A stretch of 64,000 nucleotides of DNA from Rhizobium sp. Q54 (GCA_945907045.1 CAMDSH010000001.1:1-64000), one strand, 5' to 3'; positions 38,119 through 45,621 are shown, counted from the stretch's first letter. The notes: a model not told the origin generated them from the sequence alone. Numbers and translations: made by a program.

Positions 38119-39612
38119 CTACTCCACGACCAATTTTACCTGATCGCCCGGCTTGAGGCGCTCGTGTGCCGCAAGCCCGTTGAGCACGCGGAAGCGCTCG
38201 GCAGGCAGGTGATGGATCGCCATGCGGGCCGCTAGTTTCTCCACCGTGTCGCCGGGTCCGGCGGTGACGACCTTCAGGCGCAGCGGTTTGGCCGACTTGG
38301 TCTCGGCGATGCTCATGCGGCGGAATGTCCCAACCGCCTCGCGGAATGAGCGGTCGATCGGCTCGGTCTTGTTCTTGGCGGCGAAAATGAAGCGGTAGAC
38401 GTCGCTGCCGAAGCGCACGGCGAACAGCCGGAACGACCACTGGTCGCCGCTTGCGGCGGCGGTCGCCACCGGGAAGCCGTTGACGGTGAACTCCTCGATG
38501 CTGCGCGGCTCGACGTTCTCGATCCAGCCCGAGGCGAGATAATCCGGCAGCGACTGCTCGGCCGGCACCTGCACGACGTCGAGGCGCAGCGCCTGTCCGC
38601 CGCCGTCCTTGATGCCGAGCACCGCCTGCGCGGTGTTGTCGAGCACGAAGCCGGGCGGCGCCATGAAGGTGAAGCCGAGTTTCGGATGCAGGAAACGCCG
38701 CCCGCGCACGAAGCCTTCGCTCGGGTCTTCGCCGTAAACCATGCCGTCGATGCCGGCGAGATATTCGGTCTTGTCGCGCGCGCCCGGTCCGGGGGCGGTG
38801 TACTGGCGCGCGTTCGCCTGCGCGTTCTTCACGCGCTCGGGCGTTGCCGGATGCGAGGAGAGAAAGTCGAGCGAGCGCGGATCGAACGTGGTGCCGACGG
38901 GTTTCAGTTCGGCGTTGCGGCCCATGTCCGTGAGGAAGCGAGTCGCACCGTAGGGATCGTATCCGGCGCGCGCGGAGATACCGACGCCAATGCCGTCGGC
39001 CTCGAACTCCTGTGCGCGGGAAAAGCTTGCGAGCGCGAGCTTCGACTTGGCCAGCGCCAGTGCGCCCAGGTTCGGATCGCTAAGCACGTCGCTCACCACC
39101 GCGCCGACGATGGCGGCCTGGCGCGCCTGGTCCTCGCGGATCGCTGCGTGGCGCGCGATCACATGCGCCATTTCGTGCGAGAGCACCGAAGCGAGCTCCG
39201 AGGCGTCGTTGGCGAGCGCGATCAGGCCGCGGCTGACGTAAAGCTGTCCGTTCGGCAGCGCGAAGGCATTCACCGCCGGGGAATTCAAAATCGTAACGCG
39301 ATATTTCAGCTCGGGCCGCTCGGATGCCGCCACCAGCTTGTCGACGGTCTTGCCGATCAGCGCTTCTAGCTTCGGGTCGTCATAAGAGCCGCCATAAGCG
39401 GCGAGGATGCGCTGGTGCTCGCGCTGGGTGGCGGGCTGCATCTCAGTTTGCTTGGGCGCTTCGGGCAGAAAAATCTGCCGCTCATCCGGGGATGTGGTGG
39501 CTGTGCAGCCGGCGAGCAGCAAAACGGCGGCAGCGCACGCAAGTCCGCGCGCGCTTCTCGTCGATCCATCCGGTTTGCGGTATTCAGCCAAGGCGTGCTC
39601 GCGGTTTGTCAA
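38119..39612 (-). CDS. M48 family metalloprotease lipoprotein with LysM tail
   Basis: 497 residues from a TTG at 39612 whose bases overlap the stop of the upstream SNase gene (TTGA), so coupled translation supports this start; a TTG seven codons later is the alternative. Lipobox LLAGC puts the acylated Cys at residue 36. The BepA/Oma1-like zinc protease domain has HEMAH at residues 146-150, third ligand region EFEADGIGV. The C-terminus carries a LysM-like domain (VTAGPGDTVEKLAARM, LNGLAAHERLKPGDQVKLV), probably binding peptidoglycan. Likely a periplasmic quality-control protease for outer-membrane assembly. Confidence 0.92.
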   Translation of the reverse strand: MTNREHALAEYRKPDGSTRSARGLACAAAVLLLAGCTATTSPDERQIFLPEAPKQTEMQPATQREHQRILAAYGGSYDDPKLEALIGKTVDKLVAASERPELKYRVTILNSPAVNAFALPNGQLYVSRGLIALANDASELASVLSHEMAHVIARHAAIREDQARQAAIVGAVVSDVLSDPNLGALALAKSKLALASFSRAQEFEADGIGVGISARAGYDPYGATRFLTDMGRNAELKPVGTTFDPRSLDFLSSHPATPERVKNAQANARQYTAPGPGARDKTEYLAGIDGMVYGEDPSEGFVRGRRFLHPKLGFTFMAPPGFVLDNTAQAVLGIKDGGGQALRLDVVQVPAEQSLPDYLASGWIENVEPRSIEEFTVNGFPVATAAASGDQWSFRLFAVRFGSDVYRFIFAAKNKTEPIDRSFREAVGTFRRMSIAETKSAKPLRLKVVTAGPGDTVEKLAARMAIHHLPAERFRVLNGLAAHERLKPGDQVKLVVE

Positions 39613-40439
39613 TTTAACTCGGCAATCTCGATCTGCTCAGGGCGCGTGGCCTCAAGGATGGGGCCGCCGCGTTGTTCGATCCATCCGCGTACCCGGACGC
39701 GGCGGCCTTCCAGCTTTTTCGGCTCCAGTCCGGCCGCAGAGAATGTGCGCTCATTGCGTTTCAAAATGGTGACGGTGAAGTCACGCGTCCAGCGCCGCCC
39801 GAAATTCACGTATATTGTGGAGCCTGCCTCGCGCACGGACAAGACCTTGCCCTCGACCACGGTAAACCGGCCGCGCTGGCTCAACACCTCTGCCGGGTTT
39901 CCGGCCTGGCGCGGTTCATAAGCTGGATCGGTCCACAGACCGAGCTTGGCTTCGCGCGCCGCGCGCTCCGCCGACAGCAGTTCAGCCGCGCAAGTCCGGT
40001 CGCCGATACGCGCCGCCATCCGCGCGTGTCCGGCGGCGAGCAACGCGTGTTGCAACGAAGGATGCGAGCCGCCGTCGCTCGCGAAAGCAAACACCAGCAG
40101 GCGGCTATAGCGATCCTCAGGCGGACCAAGCCGCTTGAGCGTGATGGTTTGTCCGGCGGTGAGATTTTCCAGCGCGGTCTTGGCAGCAGGCGCTGCGGCA
40201 TCGCCAGCGCGCGGCGTTTCGATGCCGGCAAGCCGCGCCTCGCGTCCGTCCGCGAGCAAGAACGTGCGCCCGTCGCGAACCGCCGTCACTTTCGCCGTGC
40301 CGATGACTTCCAGGCGGCAGGTTTGTTGCGCGGGCTCTTGCGCGAATGAAGCCTGCGTCATCGCCAGCACAATGGCGGCGGCAACCGGCGCAGTCCCCAA
40401 ATGGCAAAACGTCATGCAGCGGTGCGTGCGAAGCAACAT
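39609..40439 (-). CDS. Exported SNase-like (thermonuclease fold) protein
   Basis: About 276 residues from the ATG at 40439; another ATG at 40415 and a longer frame to 40493 exist, none with a good ribosome site. Signal peptide ends VLAMTQASFAQEP. The SNase OB-fold is recognisable (VTAVRDGRTFLLADGREARLAGIETP, PEDRYSRLLVFAF, LLAAGHARMAA, SAERAAREAKLGLW). Of the nuclease catalytic set, the Arg of the first region is retained but calcium ligands look weak, so nuclease activity is uncertain. A C-terminal ~100-residue beta domain follows (VVEGKVLSVREAGSTIYVNFG). Coupled to the M48 gene by a four-base overlap. Confidence 0.82.
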   Translation of the reverse strand: MLLRTHRCMTFCHLGTAPVAAAIVLAMTQASFAQEPAQQTCRLEVIGTAKVTAVRDGRTFLLADGREARLAGIETPRAGDAAAPAAKTALENLTAGQTITLKRLGPPEDRYSRLLVFAFASDGGSHPSLQHALLAAGHARMAARIGDRTCAAELLSAERAAREAKLGLWTDPAYEPRQAGNPAEVLSQRGRFTVVEGKVLSVREAGSTIYVNFGRRWTRDFTVTILKRNERTFSAAGLEPKKLEGRRVRVRGWIEQRGGPILEATRPEQIEIAELN

Positions 40440-40549
40440 GGAACAGGATCGAATAGCCGGATTAAGGCCGCATTGCGGTGATGGCGGACGCAAGCCGCCG
40501 CGAGGTGTTAGAATGCCATATCCTCATTGGGATCGCCGGAGAAACCCCT

Positions 40550-41557
40550 ATGAAATCGGACAAGATGCTGACTACCCGCCGAATGCTGCTCCGCACCGCG
40601 ATGGGCGCGGGCGCCTTTGCCGCCACCAGCCGGGCTCTTGCGCAAAACCCGGCGGCGGCATGGCCGGATCACAATGTGAAAATCATCGTGCCGTATCCGG
40701 CCGGTGGATCGACCGACGTGCTCTGCCGCATTCTGGCAGAGCCGCTCAAGCAGATCCTGGGGCAAACTTTCGTGATCGAAAACCGCCCCGGCGCCGGCGG
40801 CAATATCGGCGTCTCGGCTCTCGTTAGCAGCCCGCCGGATGGCTACTCCATCGGCGCTGCGACCGTCGGGCATTTCTCCATCAATCAGTTTCTCTACGCC
40901 AAGATGCCTTACGATCCCGTGCGCGACATCCTCGCGGTGTCGATGACGTGGGAATTGCCCAACGTGTTCGTGGTCGCGACCGATCACGTGCCGGCGAAGA
41001 CTCTGCAGGAATTCGTGGCCTGGGCCAAAAAGCGCGACAAGGTCAGCGTCGGCAGTCCCGGCGTCGGTACCTCGCCGCATCTCTCCGGCGTGATGTTCGC
41101 AAAACGCACGGGCATCGACGCGGTGCATGTGCCGTTCCGCGGCGCCGCGCAGACGATCCCCGCCATGCTCTCCGGCGACGTGACCTACGCGCTGGATAAT
41201 CTCGCCTCCTACACCACTACGATCGATTCCGGGAAAATGCGCGCGCTCGCCGTCACCTCGGCGCAGCGTTGGCCGACCTTGCCGGACGTGCCAACGATGG
41301 CGGAAGCGGGCTTCCCGAATTTCGTCGTCACTTCCTGGGCCGCCTTCATCGTGCCGGTGGGCACGCCGCGTCAGATCATCGACAAGCTTTCAGGCGCGAT
41401 GAAAAAGGTGGCGGCGGACGCTGACATTCAGAAACGTTTTCTCATCGCCGGCGCGCGCGTGCTCTCCAGCACGCCGGAGGAGGTGGATGCCTTCGCCGCC
41501 AAGGAGCGGGTTATGTGGAAAGAGATGGTGCAGGTATCAGGCGCGAAGGCGGAATAA
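40550..41557 (+). CDS. Bug/TctC-type substrate-binding protein (Tat signal)
   Basis: 335 residues from the ATG at 40550, with GGAGA upstream. The leader TTRRMLLRTAMGAGAFAATSRALAQ has a twin-arginine motif, unlike the Sec leader of the Bug protein at 24.5 kb. Bug signatures: VPYPAGGSTDVLCRI, VIENRPGAGGNIGVSALVSSPPDGY, VPTMAEAGFPNF. Periplasmic carboxylate binder; no TctA/TctB genes nearby. Divergent from the SNase gene. Its last codons form the left arm of a terminator-like hairpin. Confidence 0.92.
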   Translation: MKSDKMLTTRRMLLRTAMGAGAFAATSRALAQNPAAAWPDHNVKIIVPYPAGGSTDVLCRILAEPLKQILGQTFVIENRPGAGGNIGVSALVSSPPDGYSIGAATVGHFSINQFLYAKMPYDPVRDILAVSMTWELPNVFVVATDHVPAKTLQEFVAWAKKRDKVSVGSPGVGTSPHLSGVMFAKRTGIDAVHVPFRGAAQTIPAMLSGDVTYALDNLASYTTTIDSGKMRALAVTSAQRWPTLPDVPTMAEAGFPNFVVTSWAAFIVPVGTPRQIIDKLSGAMKKVAADADIQKRFLIAGARVLSSTPEEVDAFAAKERVMWKEMVQVSGAKAE

Positions 41558-41579
41558 CCGCGACCGGTTACTCCGCCTT
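41546..41579 (+). terminator. Hairpin at the Bug gene 3' end
   Basis: AAGGCGGAATAACCG / CGGTTACTCCGCCTT, 15-base arms with one mismatch and a CGAC loop, overlapping the final codons. The flanking A and T pairs allow use from either side, since the DUF937 gene converges. No long T tract. Confidence 0.55.
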
Positions 41580-41604
41580 TCGTTGCGCCAGTATCGAAGG
41601 CCGT

Positions 41605-42048
41605 TCAGACGTGACGGGCAGCTTCCGCCGGGGTTGGCAGCCGGCCGTTGGGTGTCAATTTATCCACGACGCTTGGAAGAAGCTTCGAGAGCTCCGCCGT
41701 GAGCTGGTCTTCGGGCAATCCGGTTTTCTCCGCGAGCGCCTTGATAACGCTCGGGCCGAGAGCCGAGGCAAGCTGCGAAGCAGAGACCGGCTGGTTCTGG
41801 CCGCCCCCGATCCACGAACCGATCACGTCGCCGAGGCCGCCTTGCTGAAATTGACTCAGCAGTCCGCCCAGCCCGGCGAGCAACCCGGTGTCCGCTCCGC
41901 CCGGTGCGGCATTTGCCGCCGAACCTGCCGGCTGGGATTTTCCATGCAGGGCGCCGGACGCAATGAGCGCCGCCAGCGCAATCATCAGCGGTTTTGCAAG
42001 GCTTCCCTTCGGCACTGCCTTTTCGAGAACGTCATCGAGCAGACCCAT
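41605..42048 (-). CDS. DUF937 (YidB-like) protein
   Basis: 147 residues from the ATG at 42048, chosen because GGAG lies seven bases upstream; an ATG four codons earlier is possible. MGLLDDVLEKAVPKGS is followed by a Gly/Ala-rich hydrophobic stretch and the DUF937 core (LAGLGGLLSQFQQGGLGDVIGSWIGGGQNQPVS, in which GGLGDVIGSWIG is diagnostic), ending in a helical part (KTGLPEDQLTAELSKLLPSVVDKLTPNG). Function unknown; often induced by stress. Divergent from the GlsB gene. Confidence 0.88.
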   Translation of the reverse strand: MGLLDDVLEKAVPKGSLAKPLMIALAALIASGALHGKSQPAGSAANAAPGGADTGLLAGLGGLLSQFQQGGLGDVIGSWIGGGQNQPVSASQLASALGPSVIKALAEKTGLPEDQLTAELSKLLPSVVDKLTPNGRLPTPAEAARHV

Positions 42049-42145
42049 CGTCATCTCCATTTTTCGTTATGCAGCTTGAATTCAATCGTCCGATGTTAAA
42101 GGGTATTAAGTCCAGGTCTTCATAGACCTCAGTTGGAGACTATTT

Positions 42146-42403
42146 ATGTCAATTCTCAGCTGGCTCATCTTGGGTTTGATCGCGGGCTTCATCGGCAGCA
42201 AAATCGTCAACAAGCAAGGCTCAGGGTTGATGCTGGACATCGCTCTTGGCGTTGTTGGCGCCATCGTGGGCGGTGTCCTGTTCAGCGCTTTCGGAGCGCA
42301 GGGCGTCACCGGCCTTAATATCTACAGCATGGTGGTCGCGGTCTTGGGGTCCGTTGTGGTGCTTTATCTCTACCACGCGGTGATCGGACGCCGCGGGGCC
42401 TGA
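42146..42403 (+). CDS. GlsB/YeaQ/YmgE family stress membrane protein
   Basis: 85 residues, three predicted membrane helices with glycine-zipper packing: SWLILGLIAGFIGSKIV, LDIALGVVGAIVGGVLF, MVVAVLGSVVVLYLYHAV. This transglycosylase-associated family is widespread and stress induced; no enzymatic role is established. GGAG lies upstream. A small hairpin (AGGTCT-TCAT-AGACCT, 42114-42129) sits in its leader. Confidence 0.93.
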   Translation: MSILSWLILGLIAGFIGSKIVNKQGSGLMLDIALGVVGAIVGGVLFSAFGAQGVTGLNIYSMVVAVLGSVVVLYLYHAVIGRRGA

Positions 42404-42453
42404 CCGGCGGCTGCGGCCTTCGTCGAACAAGGCAACTTCAAGTTCCGGAAACT

Positions 42454-42510
42454 GCAAAACAAAAACGATTGAGACAGTAACCGCATGCGGGCTGTCTCAA
42501 TCGGTTTTGC
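42454..42510. terminator. Bidirectional terminator between the GlsB and DUF3597 genes
   Basis: Long inverted repeat: CGATTGAGACAG / CTGTCTCAATCG is a perfect 12-base stem. Flanking GCAAAAC and GTTTTGC extend it and give T-rich tails on both strands (TTTTTGTTTTG on the minus strand). Serves the convergent pair. Confidence 0.85.
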
Positions 42511-42516
42511 GGATAT

Positions 42517-42882
42517 TTAGCTCTTGAGCGAGTCCGGCACTTTGCCGCCGTTCGCGGCCAGCTTCTGCATGACCTGCTTGTGCAGCCAGATGTTCATCGT
42601 GGCCGAATCGTTCGTGTCGCCCGTGTAGCCAAGCTCCTGAGCGAGCGACTTGCGCGCGGTAAAGCTGCTGTCGAGCTTGAGCAGTTTCATCAGATCGACG
42701 ATCGACTTCCGCCAATCGAGTTTTTCTTTTGATTCAGCGGCAAGTTTCGTCATCACGGCTTCGACGTCGACTTCCGCCATCGCCGTAGATCCGGTCGCCG
42801 CCGAGGCAGCCGAAGAAATCGCACCGCCGACAGCCTTCGCGGCTCCGACGATGGCCGACATGATGCTTCCAAAAACACTCAT
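42517..42882 (-). CDS. DUF3597 domain protein
   Basis: 121 residues. N-terminal MSVFGSIMSAIVGAAKAVGG is hydrophobic and Ala/Gly-rich. The C-terminal ~80 residues are the DUF3597 domain (KLDWRKSIVDLMKLLKLDSS, ARKSLAQELGYTGD, MNIWLHKQVMQKLA), predicted LysM-like or peptidoglycan-associated in some relatives. Function unknown. Convergent with the GlsB gene and downstream of a PsiF-type gene, each separated by a strong hairpin. Confidence 0.9.
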   Translation of the reverse strand: MSVFGSIMSAIVGAAKAVGGAISSAASAATGSTAMAEVDVEAVMTKLAAESKEKLDWRKSIVDLMKLLKLDSSFTARKSLAQELGYTGDTNDSATMNIWLHKQVMQKLAANGGKVPDSLKS

Positions 42883-42916
42883 AGATCGCTCCCCTTACTG
42901 GTTATGCAAGAAACAA

Positions 42917-42956
42917 TCATCGGCCCGGATATCGCTAAAATATCCGGGCCAATTGT
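42917..42956 (-). terminator. Hairpin after the PsiF-type gene
   Basis: Perfect 11-base stem GGCCCGGATAT / ATATCCGGGCC (42922-42950) with a 7-base loop; outer ACAAT/ATTGT may extend it. The minus-strand tail is only moderately T-rich. Confidence 0.7.
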
Positions 42957-42975
42957 CGCAGATCGTCAACGGCGA

Positions 42976-43215
42976 TCAGGCCCCAACAGCGTCACTGACG
43001 CATTTCTTCGTGAAGCTGTCCTTCGCCGCGCCGGACAGCTTTTTATCGGCCGCCGACTTGTCGCACTTGGCTTTCGAATCGGTTTCGCATTTCGTCATGA
43101 AGCTGGTCATCGCAGCACCGGCGAGCTTCTTGCTGCCGGCATCAGCTTTGCACGAAGCCGCATTGGCCGCGCCGCAGCTCATTAAAAATGCAGCCGCGAA
43201 AATAAGTGCTTTCAT
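42976..43215 (-). CDS. PsiF-type repeat protein, secreted
   Basis: 79 residues. Signal peptide MKALIFAAAFLMSCGAANA. The mature ~60 residues consist of two PsiF-like repeats, KKLAGAAMTSFMTKCETD and KKLSGAAKDSFTKKCVSD, each ending in a Cys, with four Cys in all. E. coli PsiF is phosphate-starvation inducible; function is unknown. Good GAGGAAAC ribosome site upstream. Stands in a run of small stress/envelope genes. Confidence 0.9.
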   Translation of the reverse strand: MKALIFAAAFLMSCGAANAASCKADAGSKKLAGAAMTSFMTKCETDSKAKCDKSAADKKLSGAAKDSFTKKCVSDAVGA

Positions 43216-43268
43216 TGTTTCCTCCTCGGGTTTGTCGGTTTATTGCTTCGCAACATTCGGCCTGTATA

Positions 43269-43290
43269 GCGATGATAAACATATCATCGC
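43269..43290. repeat. Perfect inverted repeat between two small secreted-protein genes
   Basis: GCGATGATA-AACA-TATCATCGC, 9-base arms. It lies seven bases beyond the stop of the minus-strand gene at 43297 and about 50 bases upstream of the PsiF-type start. Either a weak terminator without T tract or an operator. Confidence 0.6.
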
Positions 43291-43296
43291 AGACGT

Positions 43297-43746
43297 TCAC
43301 ATGCCCATGGCCTTCTTGCGCTTGTTGCACTCGCTCCAGTACTTCGGCCAAGTCAGTCCGGCGGTTTTGCCGGCGGCCTTGTCCGCCTTCCAGTCAACGC
43401 CGCAGGCGCGTTCGCGCGCATATTCGGCCTGACGGCCGTCGACGGGCTTGGTGGTTGCCGCGGGCTTCGCAGCCGGAGTGGCGGCAGGAGCCGTAGCGGG
43501 CTTCGCCGCAGCTGCGGGCGCCGGGGCGGGAGCCGCCGCGGGAGTTGCCGCCGCCGGTTTCGCGGCGCGGCATTCAGCGACGTAGGTCTTTTTCGTCTTG
43601 CCGCTTTTCTGAATGGCGGCCTTGTTGGCAGCCCATTCGTCGTCGCATGCCTTCGCGGTCTTTTGCGCGAACGAATGCGTCGTGGAAAAAGCCATCATCG
43701 ATACAATGAGGGCCGAGCACATCAGAAACGTCGAATGTCTTTTCAT
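43297..43746 (-). CDS. Secreted protein with duplicated Cys-Trp/Tyr-Cys motif and Ala/Pro linker
   Basis: 149 residues. Signal peptide MKRHSTFLMCSALIVSMMAF ending near HSFAQ. The mature protein has two copies of a motif, ACDDEWAANKAAIQKSGK...YVAECR and ACGVDWKADKAAGKTAG...YWSECNK: Cys, then Asp/Glu-Trp, Lys-Ala-Ala, and Tyr-(x)-x-Glu-Cys. They are joined by a ~45-residue Ala/Pro/Lys linker (PAAAPAPAPAAAAKPATAPA). Each copy probably forms a disulfide-bonded helical hairpin. I do not recognise a named family; similar proteins occur in Bradyrhizobium-type genomes as hypotheticals. Confidence 0.8.
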   Translation of the reverse strand: MKRHSTFLMCSALIVSMMAFSTTHSFAQKTAKACDDEWAANKAAIQKSGKTKKTYVAECRAAKPAAATPAAAPAPAPAAAAKPATAPAATPAAKPAATTKPVDGRQAEYARERACGVDWKADKAAGKTAGLTWPKYWSECNKRKKAMGM

Positions 43747-44164
43747 AATCCTGGCTCCAGTTCATCGTGAAACAATACGCACGCTCAAACTTGCAACTCC
43801 GCCCCTTGGCAATCGTTGCAATTTTACAGCACTATATTGTCGATGAGCTAGCTCATTCGTGAACGCGCGGTGCAATAAGCGTTCATGTTGGCGGTCCGGG
43901 CCGCAAGCCACTGCCGAGCAACGAAATTTGGTTGTTACGCTCCCGTGGCACGACCAAATCTAGTTGCATCGCAATACCATCCAGCGCGGGCAAAATTCCG
44001 CTGGGTGAATTCCGGGCCGGAGACGGAAAAGCGGCTATCGCACCGGCATTCCGCCGCGCGGTTGCGCCCCTTTGTGCGTCTCTTTGTTACTCCCTTTGTG
44101 CGTCTCTTTGTGCGTCTCTTGGCGCCTTGCTTTTGGCATCGGCGGCCGGGATAGATGAGTCCGC
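43747..44164. other. Intergenic region with a 12-base tandem repeat
   Basis: 418 bases between the divergent secreted-protein and DedA-like genes. GC falls locally near 43780-43860. The only clear structure is the tandem repeat at 44070-44117. A plus-strand open frame across it has repeat-driven composition (LCASL units) and no ribosome site, so I do not call it a gene. Confidence 0.55.
44070..44117 (+). repeat. Four-unit 12-base tandem repeat
   Basis: CTTTGTGCGTCT occurs exactly at 44070, 44094 and 44106; the unit at 44082 is degenerate (CTTTGTTACTCC). It ends about 48 bases before the DedA-like ATG, so copy number could affect its leader. Confidence 0.85.
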
Positions 44165-44737
44165 ATGGAACAGATTTTCGATGCGATCCGCCTCTATGGC
44201 GAATTGGCCTATGGCTTCATCTTCGCCTATGCGGCGTCGAACAGCCTGCTGATGGTTTTGTTCGCCGGCTATGTGGCGCATGCCGGCGCGCTCGATCTCG
44301 GCAAGCTGATCCTGGTGTGCTGGGCGGGCAGCTTCCTCGGCGACTGCATCCGCTTCTGGATCGGGCGGCGCTTCGGCACGAAATGGCTGCGCTCGATGCC
44401 CCGGCTCGAGCAGGCAATGCTCACCGTGGCGCGGCTGGCAGACCGGCATTACCTCTGGCTGTTTTTCTTTTATCGCTTTCCGAACGGCATCCGCAGCGCG
44501 GCCGGCTTTGCCTTCGGCATTTCGCAAATTCCGCGCTCGACCTTTCTGGCGCTCAATTTCGTGACGGCGGGGTTGTGGTCGGTGGCGGTGGTGTCGGCGG
44601 GCTACGGCTTCGGCCATGTGTCGGACAAGACGCTGAACGACTCGGCTTCCGGACTGGGCATTGCGATGATGGTCGCGTTCCTGGGGCTGTTCTGGTTTTT
44701 GAGCCAGAAGCTCGAGCGCGTCATCGAGAGGAAATAG
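44165..44737 (+). CDS. DedA/VTT-domain membrane protein
   Basis: 190 residues with about five hydrophobic helices. The VTT/DedA signature is visible: AYAASNSLLMVLFAGYVA, GSFLGDCIRFWIGRRFG, FFYRFPNGIRSAAGFAFG, and a C-terminal GLFWFLSQKLERVIERK. DedA proteins are proton-dependent lipid flippases or scramblases affecting envelope charge. The short length is at the low end of the family. The PGxR motif seen in many DedA proteins appears as PNGIR. A tRNA gene follows on the same strand. Confidence 0.85.
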   Translation: MEQIFDAIRLYGELAYGFIFAYAASNSLLMVLFAGYVAHAGALDLGKLILVCWAGSFLGDCIRFWIGRRFGTKWLRSMPRLEQAMLTVARLADRHYLWLFFFYRFPNGIRSAAGFAFGISQIPRSTFLALNFVTAGLWSVAVVSAGYGFGHVSDKTLNDSASGLGIAMMVAFLGLFWFLSQKLERVIERK

Positions 44738-44804
44738 GCGTTACCCGCCGCTCCCTTGCGTCCCCGGTGCGCCGCGCGCCGCCTTATGATAAATCGGAAA
44801 AGAC

Positions 44805-44881
44805 GGTCCCGTAGCTCAGCCGGATAGAGCAGCGGTTTCCTAAACCGAAGGTCGGAGGTTCGACTCCTCTCGGGACCGCCA
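44805..44881 (+). tRNA. tRNA-Arg (anticodon CCT)
   Basis: 77 bases folding into a cloverleaf: acceptor GGTCCCG / CGGGACC, D arm GCTC...GAGC, anticodon loop TTCCTAA with CCT at 44839-44841, T arm GGAGG-TTCGACT-CCTCT, and an encoded CCA end. Reads AGG codons. The pair closing the anticodon stem is G-A. It is the boundary of the low-GC repeat-flanked region downstream. Confidence 0.95.
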
Positions 44882-44906
44882 GCGGCTAGAGGGATTTTCG
44901 AGAGGA

Positions 44907-45023
44907 CGTAGGGCGCATTAGCCGAAGGCGTAATGCGCCGCGACATTCAACAGATCGGCGGATTACGCGGAGCCTGTCATCGGGCGGCGCTTCGCGCCGA
45001 CCCGTTGGCTAATCCGCCCTACG
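44907..45023. repeat. Palindromic repeat element, copy 1
   Basis: 117 bases with 17-base terminal inverted repeats, CGTAGGGCGCATTAGCC at the left and the complement of CGTAGGGCGGATTAGCC at the right (one mismatch). Internally it forms two hairpins, with stems GGCGCATTA/TAATGCGCC and GGCGGATTA/TAATCCGCC. It begins 25 bases after the tRNA. It resembles intergenic REP/MITE-like repeats of Bradyrhizobium-type genomes. Copy 2 lies at 45500 in the same orientation. Confidence 0.88.
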
Positions 45024-45044
45024 CGCTGTGTCGAAAAAGCGTAC

Positions 45045-45404
45045 CTACTTTATCCCAAACCGTGACATTAACTGCTGATGGCTCGCGCCGCTCATTCCCA
45101 TTTCGTCGACTACAGCCACGAGAAACTCCGTCATTTCTTCGCCGACCATTTTTTTTGAGTCGATTACCTTGTTATGTGCGGCAAGCACTCTCTTGGCGCT
45201 AAAGAAAATGATTGGGACTTCGTTGAATGCCCTGAAATACTCGTCGTTAGAAAGCGAGTATCGAAATAATTGGCGAACGCAGTCAACGCGCAGCCTGCGC
45301 CTTTCCGCGAAATTGTTGTAGGCGATGGCGCTTGTGACTGAAACGCCAACTCCGAGCAGGCCTGTGAATAATGAGCCCAAGAAAACCGGCCAAGAAAACA
45401 TCAT
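45045..45404 (-). CDS. Small membrane-anchored protein resembling DUF6680, framed by repeats
   Basis: 119 residues. An N-terminal membrane helix (WPVFLGSLFTGLLGVGVSVT) is followed by a soluble helical part: RLRVDCVRQLFRYSLSNDEY, FRAFNEVPIIFF, VLAAHNKVIDSKKM, MTEFLVAVVDEMGM. The RQL-x-RY...ALNEVP-like pattern recalls DUF6680 proteins, which I offer as a tentative match. GC is clearly lower than in neighbouring genes and codon use is unlike theirs, so it was probably acquired. It lies between the two direct repeat copies, 164 bases past the tRNA-Arg. Function unknown. Confidence 0.65.
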   Translation of the reverse strand: MMFSWPVFLGSLFTGLLGVGVSVTSAIAYNNFAERRRLRVDCVRQLFRYSLSNDEYFRAFNEVPIIFFSAKRVLAAHNKVIDSKKMVGEEMTEFLVAVVDEMGMSGASHQQLMSRFGIK

Positions 45405-45499
45405 ATACTCCTCTAGTCAGGGTCGTGCCGTGACGATACCGAAGCTTGCACTTTGCGCCAAGAAAATGACCGCTAATTGATAAATTCAAAACGTAAGCA

Positions 45500-45621
45500 C
45501 GTAGCCGTGGGCACATTAGCCGAAGGCGTAATGCGCCGTGATATTCAACAAACCGGCGGATTACGCGGAGCCTGTCATCGGGCGGCGCTTCGCGCCGACC
45601 CGTTGGCTAATCCGCCCTACG
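45500..45621. repeat. Palindromic repeat element, copy 2
   Basis: 122 bases, same orientation as copy 1, nearly identical over the central ~85 bases (a few substitutions such as CGCGAC to CGTGAT). The left terminus carries a short insertion (CGTAGCCGTGGGCACATTAGCC), while the right terminus is identical to copy 1. It ends 12 bases before the infA terminator. Confidence 0.88.

Noticed and set aside
44070-44117. Possible CRISPR array
   Set aside because: Units are 12 bases and contiguous, with no spacers and no cas genes in the window.
43932-44252. Plus-strand open frame across the 12-base repeat
   Set aside because: Its translation is dominated by the repeat (LCASL), it overlaps the DedA-like gene in another frame and lacks a ribosome site.
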